Assembly (NCBI RefSeq): GCF_030209755.1
Contig: NZ_JARVRH010000009.1
Span: forward strand, 62,001-126,000
Source of the DNA: Arthrobacter sp. efr-133-TYG-118
GTDB taxonomy: Bacteria > Actinomycetota > Actinomycetes > Actinomycetales > Micrococcaceae
Direction of reading: 5' to 3'
DNA length: 64,000 bases
Of this stretch, positions 18,988-26,917 are shown one piece after another. The notes under the pieces are model-generated. The model did no database searches, was not told where the DNA came from, and saw nothing but the letters and a program-made list of their open reading frames with translations. The first letter of the stretch is position 1. Every line of letters begins with the position of its first letter. Both the position numbers and the translations under genes were made by a program.

Positions 18988-19800
18988 CTATGGCGTTCCG
19001 AAACCGGCGTCACCGAGAACCTTCTTGCCTTCACTTCCCGTTACCAATGCGATGAAAGCCGCGGCCAGGTCCTTGTTCTTGCTGGTGCCGACGGTGCCGA
19101 TCGGGTACGTGTTGACGGCCTTGTCCGACTCGGGGAAGGTGATGCCCTTGACCTTGTCCCCGGCGCCCTTGACGTCGGTGACATAGACGAGTCCGGCGTC
19201 GGCCTCTCCGGAGGCGACCTTGCCCAGGACGTCAGTCACGGAAGACTCTTCGCTGACGGGCTTCAGGGTTGTGCCGCTGGCCTTTTCGATGGTTTGGGCG
19301 GCGGAGCCGCAGGGTACTTGGCTCGCGCAGACGACCACCTTGACTCCTGGCTTGGCCAGGTCCGCGAAGGAACTGATCGACGCCGGGTTGGACGGCGGGA
19401 CGGCAATCGTCAGGACGTTGGTAGCGAAGTTCTTTGCCGTTCCGTCGAGCAGTTTCGCGTCGGAGAGCTTGGCCATGTTCTTCGTGTCGGCCGAGGCAAA
19501 GACGTCCGCCGGAGCGCCTTGGGTGATCTGCGTGACGAGGTCGGAAGACCCGGCGAAGCTCAGGGCGACTTTGGTACCCGGGTTCGCTGCCTCGAATTCG
19601 CTGGCCAGCTTGGTGAACGTTGCCTTCAGCGAGGCGGCCGCGTAAACCGTCACCGTGCCCGAAAGCTTTGGCGTTGCGCTGGCGCTATCGGATCCGCTGC
19701 TTACAGTGCTGGCGGGACTGCCTGAACCGCAGCCGGCCAGGCTGGCCGCGAGGGCGCCGGCGACGAGCAACGCGACGAAAGGCTTGCGGGTGATCCTCAT
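18988..19800 (-). CDS. modA: Molybdate-binding lipoprotein ModA
   Basis: This is a 270-residue periplasmic-type binding protein with a lipoprotein signal (lipobox LAGC around residue 23) and the ModA pattern: TVYAAASLKATFTKLASEFE, LSFAGSSDLVTQITQGAPADVFAS, and DAGLVYVTDV. It should bind molybdate or tungstate outside the membrane for an ABC importer. Its ATG overlaps the preceding regulator's stop as ATGA. The permease and ATPase genes (modBC) are not in the window. Confidence 0.93.
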   Translation of the reverse strand: MRITRKPFVALLVAGALAASLAGCGSGSPASTVSSGSDSASATPKLSGTVTVYAAASLKATFTKLASEFEAANPGTKVALSFAGSSDLVTQITQGAPADVFASADTKNMAKLSDAKLLDGTAKNFATNVLTIAVPPSNPASISSFADLAKPGVKVVVCASQVPCGSAAQTIEKASGTTLKPVSEESSVTDVLGKVASGEADAGLVYVTDVKGAGDKVKGITFPESDKAVNTYPIGTVGTSKNKDLAAAFIALVTGSEGKKVLGDAGFGTP

Positions 19801-20207
19801 ATGGTGCTCTTTCCTTGGGGAGTTTCGATGATGACGGTGGTCGCCTTGACCACGGCTGTGGCGACCGAGCCGAGTTCGAGCCCGAGCTCCCGGACCGCCT
19901 CGCTGCTCATGAGGGAGACGACGCGGAACGGACCGCATTGCAGTTCCACCTGTGCCATGACCTTGTCCGTGGTGATGCCGGTGACCAGGCCGACGAAGCG
20001 ATTGCGTGCCGAACGGCCCACCCGGGTGGGATCCTCGGGTAGCTGGGCCTGGTCCCGCGCGACGTGGGCAAGTTCCAGCCCATCCACGGCCAGCCGCCCG
20101 GAATCATCCCTGACGGGGGTCAGGATGCCGTTCTCGGTCCAGCGCCGGACGGTGTCGTCACTGACCCCCAGGAACCGAGCTGCTTCAGATACTCGAATAT
20201 TTGGCAT
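19797..20207 (-). CDS. HTH-TOBE molybdenum-binding regulator
   Basis: The 136-residue protein has a MerR-like helix-turn-helix at residues 1-50 (IRVSEAARFLGVSDDTVRRW) and a TOBE/Mop domain from about 70 (RNRFVGLVTGITTDKVMAQVEL, VATAVVKATTVII), which binds molybdate. It is translationally coupled to modA, so it probably regulates molybdate uptake. The ATG at 20207 places the HTH at the N-terminus; the longer frame to 20258 adds no domain. Confidence 0.88.
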   Translation of the reverse strand: MPNIRVSEAARFLGVSDDTVRRWTENGILTPVRDDSGRLAVDGLELAHVARDQAQLPEDPTRVGRSARNRFVGLVTGITTDKVMAQVELQCGPFRVVSLMSSEAVRELGLELGSVATAVVKATTVIIETPQGKSTI

Positions 20208-20310
20208 AGCTTCAGAATAATCCTCAAATGCGGTTGTGATGGCACGGATATTCCGCAAATCAAATGTGACCGGGTTTCCAGTGGTCCCGGTTAGTAGACG
20301 TCCCGGACAC

Positions 20311-20348
20311 AGCAGAGGCCCCGCCCCACTGGGGCGGAACCTCTGGCG
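20311..20348 (-). terminator. Terminator hairpin downstream of the AraC-type gene
   Basis: AGAGGCCCCGCCCC-ACT-GGGGCGGAACCTCT is a stem with one internal mismatch, centred about 50 bases past the AraC stop codon. Short flanking ACAC/GTGT repeats extend it. It separates the AraC gene from the HTH-TOBE/modA pair. Confidence 0.8.
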
Positions 20349-20378
20349 TGTGTTGGCCTACTACGTCTTATCGGTTGG

Positions 20379-20819
20379 TTAGTCTGCGGCGACCGCGAGC
20401 GCTTCCCGACGCTTGTTCGCTTCGTTCCGGCTGGGCCGCGTGCGGATCTTCGCCACGCACGCAGGCATGGCAATAACGGCCAGGTGTTCGCGGGCGCGGT
20501 AAGTGCTCGGCGGCACTCCCACGAGTTCAGTGAAACGCGAGCTGAAAGAGCCAAGCGACGTACAACCGACCTCCATGCATGCGTCGGTCACACTCATTCC
20601 GCCGCGCAGGAGTGCCATCGCGCGCTCGATTCGGCGGGTCATGAGGTAGTTGTAAGGAGTCTCTCCATAAGCGGCCCGGAACTGCCGCGAGAAGTGCGCC
20701 GGTGACATGAACGCGTGGCTGGCCATGGTCGGCACGTCAAGCGGCTTGGCGTATTCGCGGTCGATCAGGTCGCGGGCCTTGCGCAAATACGTGAGCCTGG
20801 CGATGTCTTCCGGAGTCAT
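20379..20819 (-). CDS. AraC-family transcriptional regulator (DNA-binding domain only)
   Basis: This 146-residue protein is nearly all AraC DNA-binding domain: two HTH units, LDVPTMASHAFMSPAHFSRQFR and GMSVTDACMEVGCTSLGSFS, joined by the linker helix PYNYLMTRRIERAMALL. No separate ligand domain precedes it, as in short SoxS-like members. The C-terminal 40 residues are basic and unassigned. The ATG at 20819 was preferred over the upstream in-frame start at 20855. Short AraC genes often accompany VOC genes; here the VOC gene is 1.5 kb downstream, beyond a terminator. Confidence 0.9.
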   Translation of the reverse strand: MTPEDIARLTYLRKARDLIDREYAKPLDVPTMASHAFMSPAHFSRQFRAAYGETPYNYLMTRRIERAMALLRGGMSVTDACMEVGCTSLGSFSSRFTELVGVPPSTYRAREHLAVIAMPACVAKIRTRPSRNEANKRREALAVAAD

Positions 20820-20899
20820 GCCACGAGCGTACCTCGGCGCGCTGGCCATTTCCACGGATCCCGACGCCGTCCTGTCACCTGCGCGACAAGCGCGCCGCC

Positions 20900-21697
20900 C
20901 TATTGGCCACCGGCCCTCGCCTTGAGCGCCTCGGGGATGAGGGCGCGGACCACTTCGGGCTTATCCGAGAGGACGACGACGTCGACCCTGCGGTTGAGTT
21001 CCATCAGCGCCTCGGTGGAATCGTCGTTGACCTGCCTGGCGGATCCGAACGCGACGGCGCCGATGTGCCCGGCCGCTATGCCCCCATGGTCGACGAGGTA
21101 CCTCAGGACGTTGACGGAGCGCGCAGAAGAAAGCTCCCATGTGGAGGGGTACGAGGTGATGCCGTTGGCGGCATGGCCTTCCACCATGACTTCAAGGGCC
21201 GCCTTGGCCATGGGCGGTGCAATCATGCCAAGGACCTGGCTCGCGCGGGCCGTGAGTTCCGGCCGGTCGGGTTCGAAGAAGGTCTGGGATCCCACGAGTT
21301 TCACTGTGAGTCCGCGTTCGCTGATCTGGAACTGCACATTGGCACCCAGCCCCGCGGCGTCGAGCTTGGACTTCATGTCGTCGCGCAAGGCGGTGAGCCG
21401 GTCCGCTTCCTTGAGCGCCAGGTCCAGGTTGGAGAATCCCTGGGCGTCGGCAGCTGTGTATTCCGGTGGAACGACGGTCCCGGTGGCGGTGTCCACCTTT
21501 TGGCTCGCCACCGTGCCGAAACCCGTGGCCAGCGAATTGCGGAGCTTGTCGAATTTGGCCTGGTCCACCGTGGACATTGCGAAGAGCACGATGAACATGC
21601 ACATGAGCACCGTAACCATGTCCATGTAGGAAGCCATCCAGCGTTCGTCGACGTGTTCTTCCGTCGGAGGAGAACCGCGGCGGCGGCGGGACCTCAT
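20900..21697 (-). CDS. motB: Flagellar stator protein MotB
   Basis: The 265-residue protein has one membrane helix with the proton-carrying aspartate near residue 26 (YMDMVTVLMCMFIVLFAMS), a plug/linker region, and an OmpA-like peptidoglycan-binding domain (LEVMVEGHAANGI, WELSSARSVNVLRYL, RRVDVVV). The helix sequence fits a proton-driven rather than a sodium-driven stator. It overlaps motA as ATGA. The next flagellar gene on this strand, fliM, is 2.5 kb further on, and the usual fliL is absent. Confidence 0.96.
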   Translation of the reverse strand: MRSRRRRGSPPTEEHVDERWMASYMDMVTVLMCMFIVLFAMSTVDQAKFDKLRNSLATGFGTVASQKVDTATGTVVPPEYTAADAQGFSNLDLALKEADRLTALRDDMKSKLDAAGLGANVQFQISERGLTVKLVGSQTFFEPDRPELTARASQVLGMIAPPMAKAALEVMVEGHAANGITSYPSTWELSSARSVNVLRYLVDHGGIAAGHIGAVAFGSARQVNDDSTEALMELNRRVDVVVLSDKPEVVRALIPEALKARAGGQ

Positions 21698-22521
21698 GCT
21701 GCCTTGGACGAAGCGAATTTGCCGGGGCGGGCTTCGTCGTCGTCGCTCTTCTTTGCGGACTTCGCCTTGCCGAGCCTGTCCGCGGGAACCATGGCGCGGA
21801 GCCTTTCGGCGAGCAGGAGTGGCTGGGTCCCGTTTTGCACCGCCAGCATGCCCTCCATCAGGAGGGTCATCCGCTCGATTTCGAGCTCGGAGAGCCGCTT
21901 GAGCCGCGAGGCGAAAGGAAGCCAGATGAAGTTCGCGGACAACAAACCCCAGAGGGTAGCCACGAAAGCGGAGGCGATCATTGGTCCCAGATGATCGGGG
22001 GAGGAGAGGTTTTCAAGGACGTGGGTCAGCGATACCACAGTGCCGATAATGCCGATGGTTGGTGCGTAGCCTCCCAAGCTGGCGAAGAATTTGGCGGAAA
22101 CGTGGTCGCTGCGCATCTTGGAGTCGATCTCGTCCTCCATGAGGATGCGCAGCTCCTCAGCATCCGTTCCGTCGGCGATGTTCTGGAGGGCCCGGGCCAG
22201 AAAGGGATTCTTCTCGTCCAAAGCCGCCTCCTCAAGGGAGAGAAGACCCTCGCTCCGCGCCTTCTCGGCAAAGCCGATCAGCTGGTCGATGCTGTCCTGA
22301 GGCTTGTCCGTCTTTCCTTTGAACGCTTTGGGGAGGTCCTTGAACGCCCGCACCGTGTCCCGGAAGGTGTTCCCGGCCAGACCGACGGCCAGGGTGGCAC
22401 CGAAAACCAGGACCATGGGCGCCGGAAGCAGGAGGGCCATGAGGTTGGCGTCTTCGAGGGTCACCATGGCGACCACCGAGCCGAAGGCCAGGAACAGGCC
22501 GATTATTGTTGACGGATCCAT
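21694..22521 (-). CDS. motA: Flagellar stator protein MotA
   Basis: The 275-residue protein has four membrane helices, two near the N-terminus and two around residues 150-205 (GGYAPTIGIIGTVVSLTHVL and MIASAFVATLWGLLSANFIW), with a large cytosolic loop between them that contacts FliG. It ends in a charged tail. It follows flbD by 3 bases and overlaps motB. Confidence 0.96.
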   Translation of the reverse strand: MDPSTIIGLFLAFGSVVAMVTLEDANLMALLLPAPMVLVFGATLAVGLAGNTFRDTVRAFKDLPKAFKGKTDKPQDSIDQLIGFAEKARSEGLLSLEEAALDEKNPFLARALQNIADGTDAEELRILMEDEIDSKMRSDHVSAKFFASLGGYAPTIGIIGTVVSLTHVLENLSSPDHLGPMIASAFVATLWGLLSANFIWLPFASRLKRLSELEIERMTLLMEGMLAVQNGTQPLLLAERLRAMVPADRLGKAKSAKKSDDDEARPGKFASSKAA

Positions 22522-22524
22522 GGC

Positions 22525-22779
22525 TTACCTTCCGTCCGGGTCCGGTGTGCGCACGAGGCTCAAGGGGTAGCCCGTCACTGTGGGGAGATCCTGTGCCCGC
22601 CGAAGAATATAGGCCCGGTAGTTCGCAATCAGTTCCACGACCTCCGCGAGGCTTTCCCGCACAACGTACGTAGCGCCGTCGAGCGTCACCAGATGGGTGT
22701 CCGGGCTTTCGTGGATCCGTTCAATGATGTCCGGATTCACGGCAAAGCGGGTGCCGTTCAGGCGGGTGACAACGATCAT
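22525..22779 (-). CDS. flbD: Flagellar protein FlbD
   Basis: The 84-residue protein starts MIVVTRLNGTRFAVNPDIIE and contains THLVTLDGATYVVRESLAEV, the whole FlbD family core; its molecular role is unclear. In conserved flagellar operons flbD lies directly between flgE and motA. Here motA follows normally, but flgE lies 33.5 kb upstream, so this gene marks the edge of the inserted segment. Confidence 0.93.
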   Translation of the reverse strand: MIVVTRLNGTRFAVNPDIIERIHESPDTHLVTLDGATYVVRESLAEVVELIANYRAYILRRAQDLPTVTGYPLSLVRTPDPDGR

Positions 22780-22979
22780 GGGCCGTTTCTGCTTTAGGTA
22801 GGGAGGCGCTTGTAGGAGGGCGGTTCAGTTCCTACTGTCGGCCAGCCGCAAGCTTGCGTTAGCTTGCAGCCCGCGCGTTGACCGGAATCAGCGGAAATGT
22901 CCCTTCAGCCAGCCTCCATCCGCGCGCATCACTTTCATACAGAATTGCGTGAATACATCCTGCGCTGTACTTTGAGGCA

Positions 22980-23306
22980 ATGCAGACTTTGACTCATGCG
23001 CCCGTCCTGGCGCGCTTCGGGTACGCGGTGTCGGATCCGACGCGGGCGCGCATCCTCCTGGCTTTGGCGGAGGCATCCGCCTATCCGTCCGATCTCGCCG
23101 AGTCCTTGGGCGTCTCGAGGCAGAGCATGTCCAATCACCTGACCTGCTTGCGGGGATGCGGACTCGTGATCGCCGTCCCGGACGGGCGGCGCAGCCGCTA
23201 TGAGTTGGCTGATCAGCGGTTGGGCCACGCGATCAAGGACCTGATCGGTGTGGTGCTCGCGGTGGACCCTTCCTGCTGCGCCCCGGACGGGCGGTGCCTG
23301 GCATGA
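22980..23306 (+). CDS. ArsR-family metal sensor, CmtR-like
   Basis: The 108-residue winged-helix repressor has the recognition region LAESLGVSRQSMSNHLTCLRGCGL. Cysteines at 56 and 60, and at 99, 100 and 106 near the C-terminus, match the metal-binding pattern of mycobacterial CmtR, which senses Cd(II)/Pb(II). Metal binding should release DNA and open the downstream transporter operon. The start is ATG with GAGG upstream. Its stop overlaps the next start (ATGA). Confidence 0.92.
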   Translation: MQTLTHAPVLARFGYAVSDPTRARILLALAEASAYPSDLAESLGVSRQSMSNHLTCLRGCGLVIAVPDGRRSRYELADQRLGHAIKDLIGVVLAVDPSCCAPDGRCLA

Positions 23307-24085
23307 CGGGTCGGCTGCTCGCTCCGACGCCGCAGCGCAAGGCTGTCTTGAGCTTGAGGATCCGGCTTTTCGCTGCGGCCACCATCACCTACAACCTCAT
23401 TGAAGCCGTCGTGGCGCTCTGGGCTGGTGGTGTTGCCGATTCCTCGGCGCTCATCGGGTTTGGACTGGACTCGGTGATCGAGGTCGCCTCTGCACTGGCG
23501 CTGTCCTGGCAGTTCTCCGCGAAGGACCCGGAACGGCGCGAACACCTGACCCTGCGGATCATCGCCGTATCCTTCTTCGCCCTTGCAGCGTTCGTGTCGG
23601 TCGACGCGGTCCGCTCCCTCACTGGCGCGGGCGAAGCCCAGCACTCCACACCCGGGATCATCATCGCCGGCCTGAGCCTGGCCATCATGCCTGTTCTGTC
23701 GTGGGCTCAGCGGCGGGCCGGCCGGGAGCTAGGCTCCAAGTCCGCCGTGGCCGACTCCAAGCAAACCCTTTTGTGCACCTACCTCTCCGCCGTCCTGCTC
23801 GCGGGCTTGATCCTGAACAGCTTGTTGGGCTGGTGGTGGGCAGACGCCGGCGCCGCCCTGGTGATCGCAGCAATAGCGGCGCGGGAAGGCTTCAACGCCT
23901 GGCGCGGAGATGCCTGCTGCGCGGTGCCGCACGCGCAAGAAGCTACCGTGCCGCACGCGCAAGAAGCTACCGTGCCGCACGCGCAAGAAGCCCGGGGATC
24001 CGGCGCGGATGGCTGCTGCGCTGAGTGCGGATGCGGAACAGGGCCTGCACCCGTCATCCACTCCCTTCCCTTGCGGAGGGACTGA
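23303..24085 (+). CDS. CDF-type cation efflux protein with a repeated metal-binding tail
   Basis: This 260-residue protein has about six membrane helices, with Asp pairs in two of them (VADSSALIGFGLDSVIEV and WADAGAALV) as in cation diffusion facilitators. It lacks the usual cytosolic C-terminal domain; instead it carries a Cys/His tail with CCAVPH, three VPHAQEA units, and CCAECGCG. Context with a CmtR-like sensor suggests export of cadmium, lead or zinc. The ATG overlaps the sensor's stop codon. Confidence 0.88.
   Translation: MTGRLLAPTPQRKAVLSLRIRLFAAATITYNLIEAVVALWAGGVADSSALIGFGLDSVIEVASALALSWQFSAKDPERREHLTLRIIAVSFFALAAFVSVDAVRSLTGAGEAQHSTPGIIIAGLSLAIMPVLSWAQRRAGRELGSKSAVADSKQTLLCTYLSAVLLAGLILNSLLGWWWADAGAALVIAAIAAREGFNAWRGDACCAVPHAQEATVPHAQEATVPHAQEARGSGADGCCAECGCGTGPAPVIHSLPLRRD
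23924..23990 (+). repeat. 24-bp tandem repeat in the transporter tail
   Basis: The unit GTGCCGCACGCGCAAGAAG plus CTACC occurs twice in full and a third time lacking its end, all in frame, giving VPHAQEAT-VPHAQEAT-VPHAQEA. The copies are identical at DNA level, so the expansion is recent. Each unit adds one histidine to the metal-binding tail. Confidence 0.92.
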
Positions 24086-24088
24086 CGC

Positions 24089-24799
24089 GTGAACCTCATG
24101 GGACAAACACCGAGCAACCGGAAACCACGCGACGCCGCTAAAGACCCAGCCAAAAGAGTCCGGATCTTCCTCTGGATCACCGTGGGCGTTATCGTCGCGG
24201 GTGGCCTGATCTGGTACGCCGTATTCATGGCCACGAAACCCGCCCCAACAGCCGCCCAGCCCGCCTCCGAGGCGCGGCTGGTCAGGGAGGATAGCCACCG
24301 CGTCACCGCACCGTCCACCGAAAAGGCCCAGCTCGTCGAGTTCCTCGATTTCGAATGCGAATCCTGCCGAGCCGCCGCGCCTTTGGTGGAGGAGCTGAAA
24401 AAGGAATACGGGGACCGGATCACCTTCGTCAACAGATACTTCCCCCTGCCGGGGCACCGGAACTCCGGCACGGCAGCCCTCGCCGTTGAAGCCGCGGCGC
24501 AGCAGGGCAAATACGGGCAGATGTCCGGCAAGATGTTCGAAACCCAACCCGAGTGGGGCGAAAAACAGGACTCCCAGGCAACACTGTTCCGTACCTTCGC
24601 CCAAGAACTCGGGTTGGACATGGACCAGTACGACGCCACCGTGGCGGACGGCGAAACCCGGGATCGGATCCGCAAGGACGTCGTCGACGGCACCGCCCTG
24701 GGCGTCACAGGAACTCCGACATTCTTCCTCAACGGCGAAAAGCTAACCCTCAACAGCGAGGGACAATTCCGGCAACTGCTGGATGCCGCCGTCAAATAG
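24089..24799 (+). CDS. Membrane-anchored DsbA-like thiol oxidoreductase
   Basis: The 236-residue protein has a basic N-terminus, one membrane helix at about residues 25-46, and an extracytoplasmic thioredoxin fold of the DsbA type. The active-site CESC lies at residues 90-93 and the cis-proline loop reads TGTPTFF. It should form or shuffle disulfides outside the membrane. It follows the cation transporter by 3 bases, so it belongs to the metal-responsive operon. The start is GTG at 24089, with an ATG at 24098 as alternative. Confidence 0.9.
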   Translation: MNLMGQTPSNRKPRDAAKDPAKRVRIFLWITVGVIVAGGLIWYAVFMATKPAPTAAQPASEARLVREDSHRVTAPSTEKAQLVEFLDFECESCRAAAPLVEELKKEYGDRITFVNRYFPLPGHRNSGTAALAVEAAAQQGKYGQMSGKMFETQPEWGEKQDSQATLFRTFAQELGLDMDQYDATVADGETRDRIRKDVVDGTALGVTGTPTFFLNGEKLTLNSEGQFRQLLDAAVK

Positions 24800-24875
24800 G
24801 CCAAATAAGCCAAGCAGTCACACTCGCAGGCTCACCATGCGCAGCCCGGGAAACTCGGCCACAGCCCTCTTCTCA

Positions 24876-25625
24876 TCAGCGCAACGTCGCTGGACGCACG
24901 CGTACCGGCGCGAGGATTCCGATGATCATGACGGCGGTCATGGAACCTGCCGCCATGATCGCCGCGAGCACCACTATTTGAAAGCGGCCTGCCTCAAAGG
25001 GAGAGACCCCGCCAAAGATCGCCCCGACGAACGCACCGGGCAGGGTGACAAGTCCCGTCGTCTTGGTTTGATCGGTTGACGGGATAAGGGCCGAATATAC
25101 AGTGCGTCGAGCGAGATCCAGGGTTGCTTGCCTCGGCGAAGCGCCGAGCGCGAGCCAACCCTCAACCTCCTCCCAATGCTCGTAGACCGATTCCTTAAAG
25201 CGCCGGCCGGCCAGGACTGCGATGGTCATGCCGTTGCCGATGACTATCCCGCCAATCGCGAGCGTGTAGCGGGGCGTGAACGCGATGGCTCCCGTCGCAA
25301 AGATGACGGCGAGGGTTATTCCGATGCCCGCGGCCATGGAGCCGCCGACCAAGCCCAAATGGGGCAGGCTCCAGCCTATCCGGCGGGTGGCGCTCATCGC
25401 GGCTACTGCAAACATCACCAGAAGTGCTACCGCCACCCATAGCGGGCTGGTGATCACACCACCCAGAACAAAACTGATCGCGGCGAGTTGCACGGCTCCG
25501 CGGAGGATGGCCAGTGCCGGCGCGAATGGGTGAGGGGTCCGGAACACCAGGAGCAGTGCCAACGTGGCCGCCATCAGGACGCCGACGCCGAGGAAGGTCG
25601 GCAGGAATTCGGCGAGACCGGGCAT
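24876..25625 (-). CDS. FetB-like ABC transporter permease (UPF0014)
   Basis: The 249-residue protein has about seven membrane helices and the family motifs ALAILRGAVQLAAISFVLG and WLALGASPRQATLDLARRTV, then GLVTLPGAFVGAIFGG. Relatives include E. coli FetB, which with the ATPase FetA helps iron homeostasis. No ATPase partner is adjacent. It is convergent with the DsbA-like gene. Confidence 0.88.
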   Translation of the reverse strand: MPGLAEFLPTFLGVGVLMAATLALLLVFRTPHPFAPALAILRGAVQLAAISFVLGGVITSPLWVAVALLVMFAVAAMSATRRIGWSLPHLGLVGGSMAAGIGITLAVIFATGAIAFTPRYTLAIGGIVIGNGMTIAVLAGRRFKESVYEHWEEVEGWLALGASPRQATLDLARRTVYSALIPSTDQTKTTGLVTLPGAFVGAIFGGVSPFEAGRFQIVVLAAIMAAGSMTAVMIIGILAPVRVRPATLR

Positions 25626-25753
25626 GGGGCCAGCTTATCGACTGCCGCAAGGCGCTCGCTCAAGCGACGACGCGTCGCTTCCAAATATTAGGTCATGTAA
25701 ATCTTGCGTAATACATGTGATTCCGGTCACGATGGAGCATTCTGGATGGAAAT

Positions 25754-25772
25754 TTAGGTATGGCTAACCTAA
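25754..25772. promoter_or_regulatory. DtxR/IdeR-type iron box
   Basis: TTAGGTATGGCTAACCTAA matches the DtxR consensus TTAGGTTAGGCTAACCTAA at all but two central positions and is nearly symmetric. It lies 71 bases upstream of the iron-binding lipoprotein start, so the importer operon should be repressed by iron-loaded DtxR. Confidence 0.92.
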
Positions 25773-25842
25773 AGTTTCAAGCTGTGAGCCCGCATTTCCT
25801 TCCCCCGGGCTCCTTTGGATTTGCTCGCAGAAAGAAGCCCTC

Positions 25843-26913
25843 ATGAAGATTCGCGCAAATGCGCTGGCCGGCATCGCACTCGCCGCCACTGCAGCCCTGA
25901 GCCTGGCGGCTTGCGGCAACGGCACCGCCTCCTCCGCAGCCACCGGCTCCTCTTCCGCCGACGCTGCTACTTCCACTAAGGTGGCTGGCGAAATCACCGT
26001 CTACAACGCCCAGCACGACACCCTGACCAAGGAATGGGTGGACGCGTTCACCAAGGAGACCGGAGTCAAGGTCACCGTCCGCCAGGGTTCCGATACCGAG
26101 CTCTCCAACCAGATCATCCAGGAAGGCGCGGCATCCCCGGCCGACGTCTTCCTCACGGAGAACTCCCCCGCCATGGCCCAGGTTGAGAACGCCGGCCTCT
26201 TTGCCGACATCGACAAGGCCACCGTGGACCAGGTCCCGGCTGAGTACCGTCCGTCCACCAACAAGTGGACCGGCATCGCCGCCCGCTCCACCGTCCTGGT
26301 GTATGACAAGACCAAGATCAGCGACGACAAGCTGCCCAAGTCCATGCTGGACCTGGCCAAGCCGGAGTGGAAGGGCCGGTGGGCCGCTTCGCCGTCGGGC
26401 GCTGACTTCCAGGCCATTGTTGCCGCCCTCCTCGAACAGAAGGGCGAGGCCGCAACCGCTGAGTGGCTCAAGGGCATGAAGGATAACTTCAAGGCATACA
26501 AGGGCAACAGCACCGCCATGAAGGCAGTCAACGCCGGCGAAGTCGACGCCGCGTTGATCTACCACTATTACTACTACGGCGACCAGGCCAAGACCGGCGA
26601 GAACTCCAACAAGGTCACCCCGTACTTCTTCAAGAACCAGGACCCGGGCGCTTTCCTGTCCGTGTCCGGCGGCGGCGTGCTGAAATCCTCCAAGAACTCC
26701 GCGGCTGCCCAGGCCTTCATCAAGTTCATCACCGGCAAGCAGGGCCAGGAAGTCCTCAAGAACGGCACTTCCTACGAATACGCCATCGCTTCCAAGGTGG
26801 ACTCGAACGCTAAACTCGTTCCCATCAAGGATCTGCAAGCTCCCACAGTGGATCCGGCTAAATTGAACTCCGCAAAGGTCACCGACCTGATGACCAAGGC
26901 AGGACTGCTGTAA
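25843..26913 (+). CDS. Iron(III) ABC transporter substrate-binding lipoprotein
   Basis: The 356-residue protein has a lipoprotein signal with lipobox SLAAC, then the FbpA/FutA-type binding fold (EITVYNAQHDTLTKEWVDAF, GASPADVFLTEN). The tyrosine cluster YHYYYYGDQ in the C-terminal half is typical of ferric-ion coordination. It is first in a three-gene importer operon behind an iron box. Confidence 0.95.
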   Translation: MKIRANALAGIALAATAALSLAACGNGTASSAATGSSSADAATSTKVAGEITVYNAQHDTLTKEWVDAFTKETGVKVTVRQGSDTELSNQIIQEGAASPADVFLTENSPAMAQVENAGLFADIDKATVDQVPAEYRPSTNKWTGIAARSTVLVYDKTKISDDKLPKSMLDLAKPEWKGRWAASPSGADFQAIVAALLEQKGEAATAEWLKGMKDNFKAYKGNSTAMKAVNAGEVDAALIYHYYYYGDQAKTGENSNKVTPYFFKNQDPGAFLSVSGGGVLKSSKNSAAAQAFIKFITGKQGQEVLKNGTSYEYAIASKVDSNAKLVPIKDLQAPTVDPAKLNSAKVTDLMTKAGLL

Positions 26914-26917
26914 TTCT

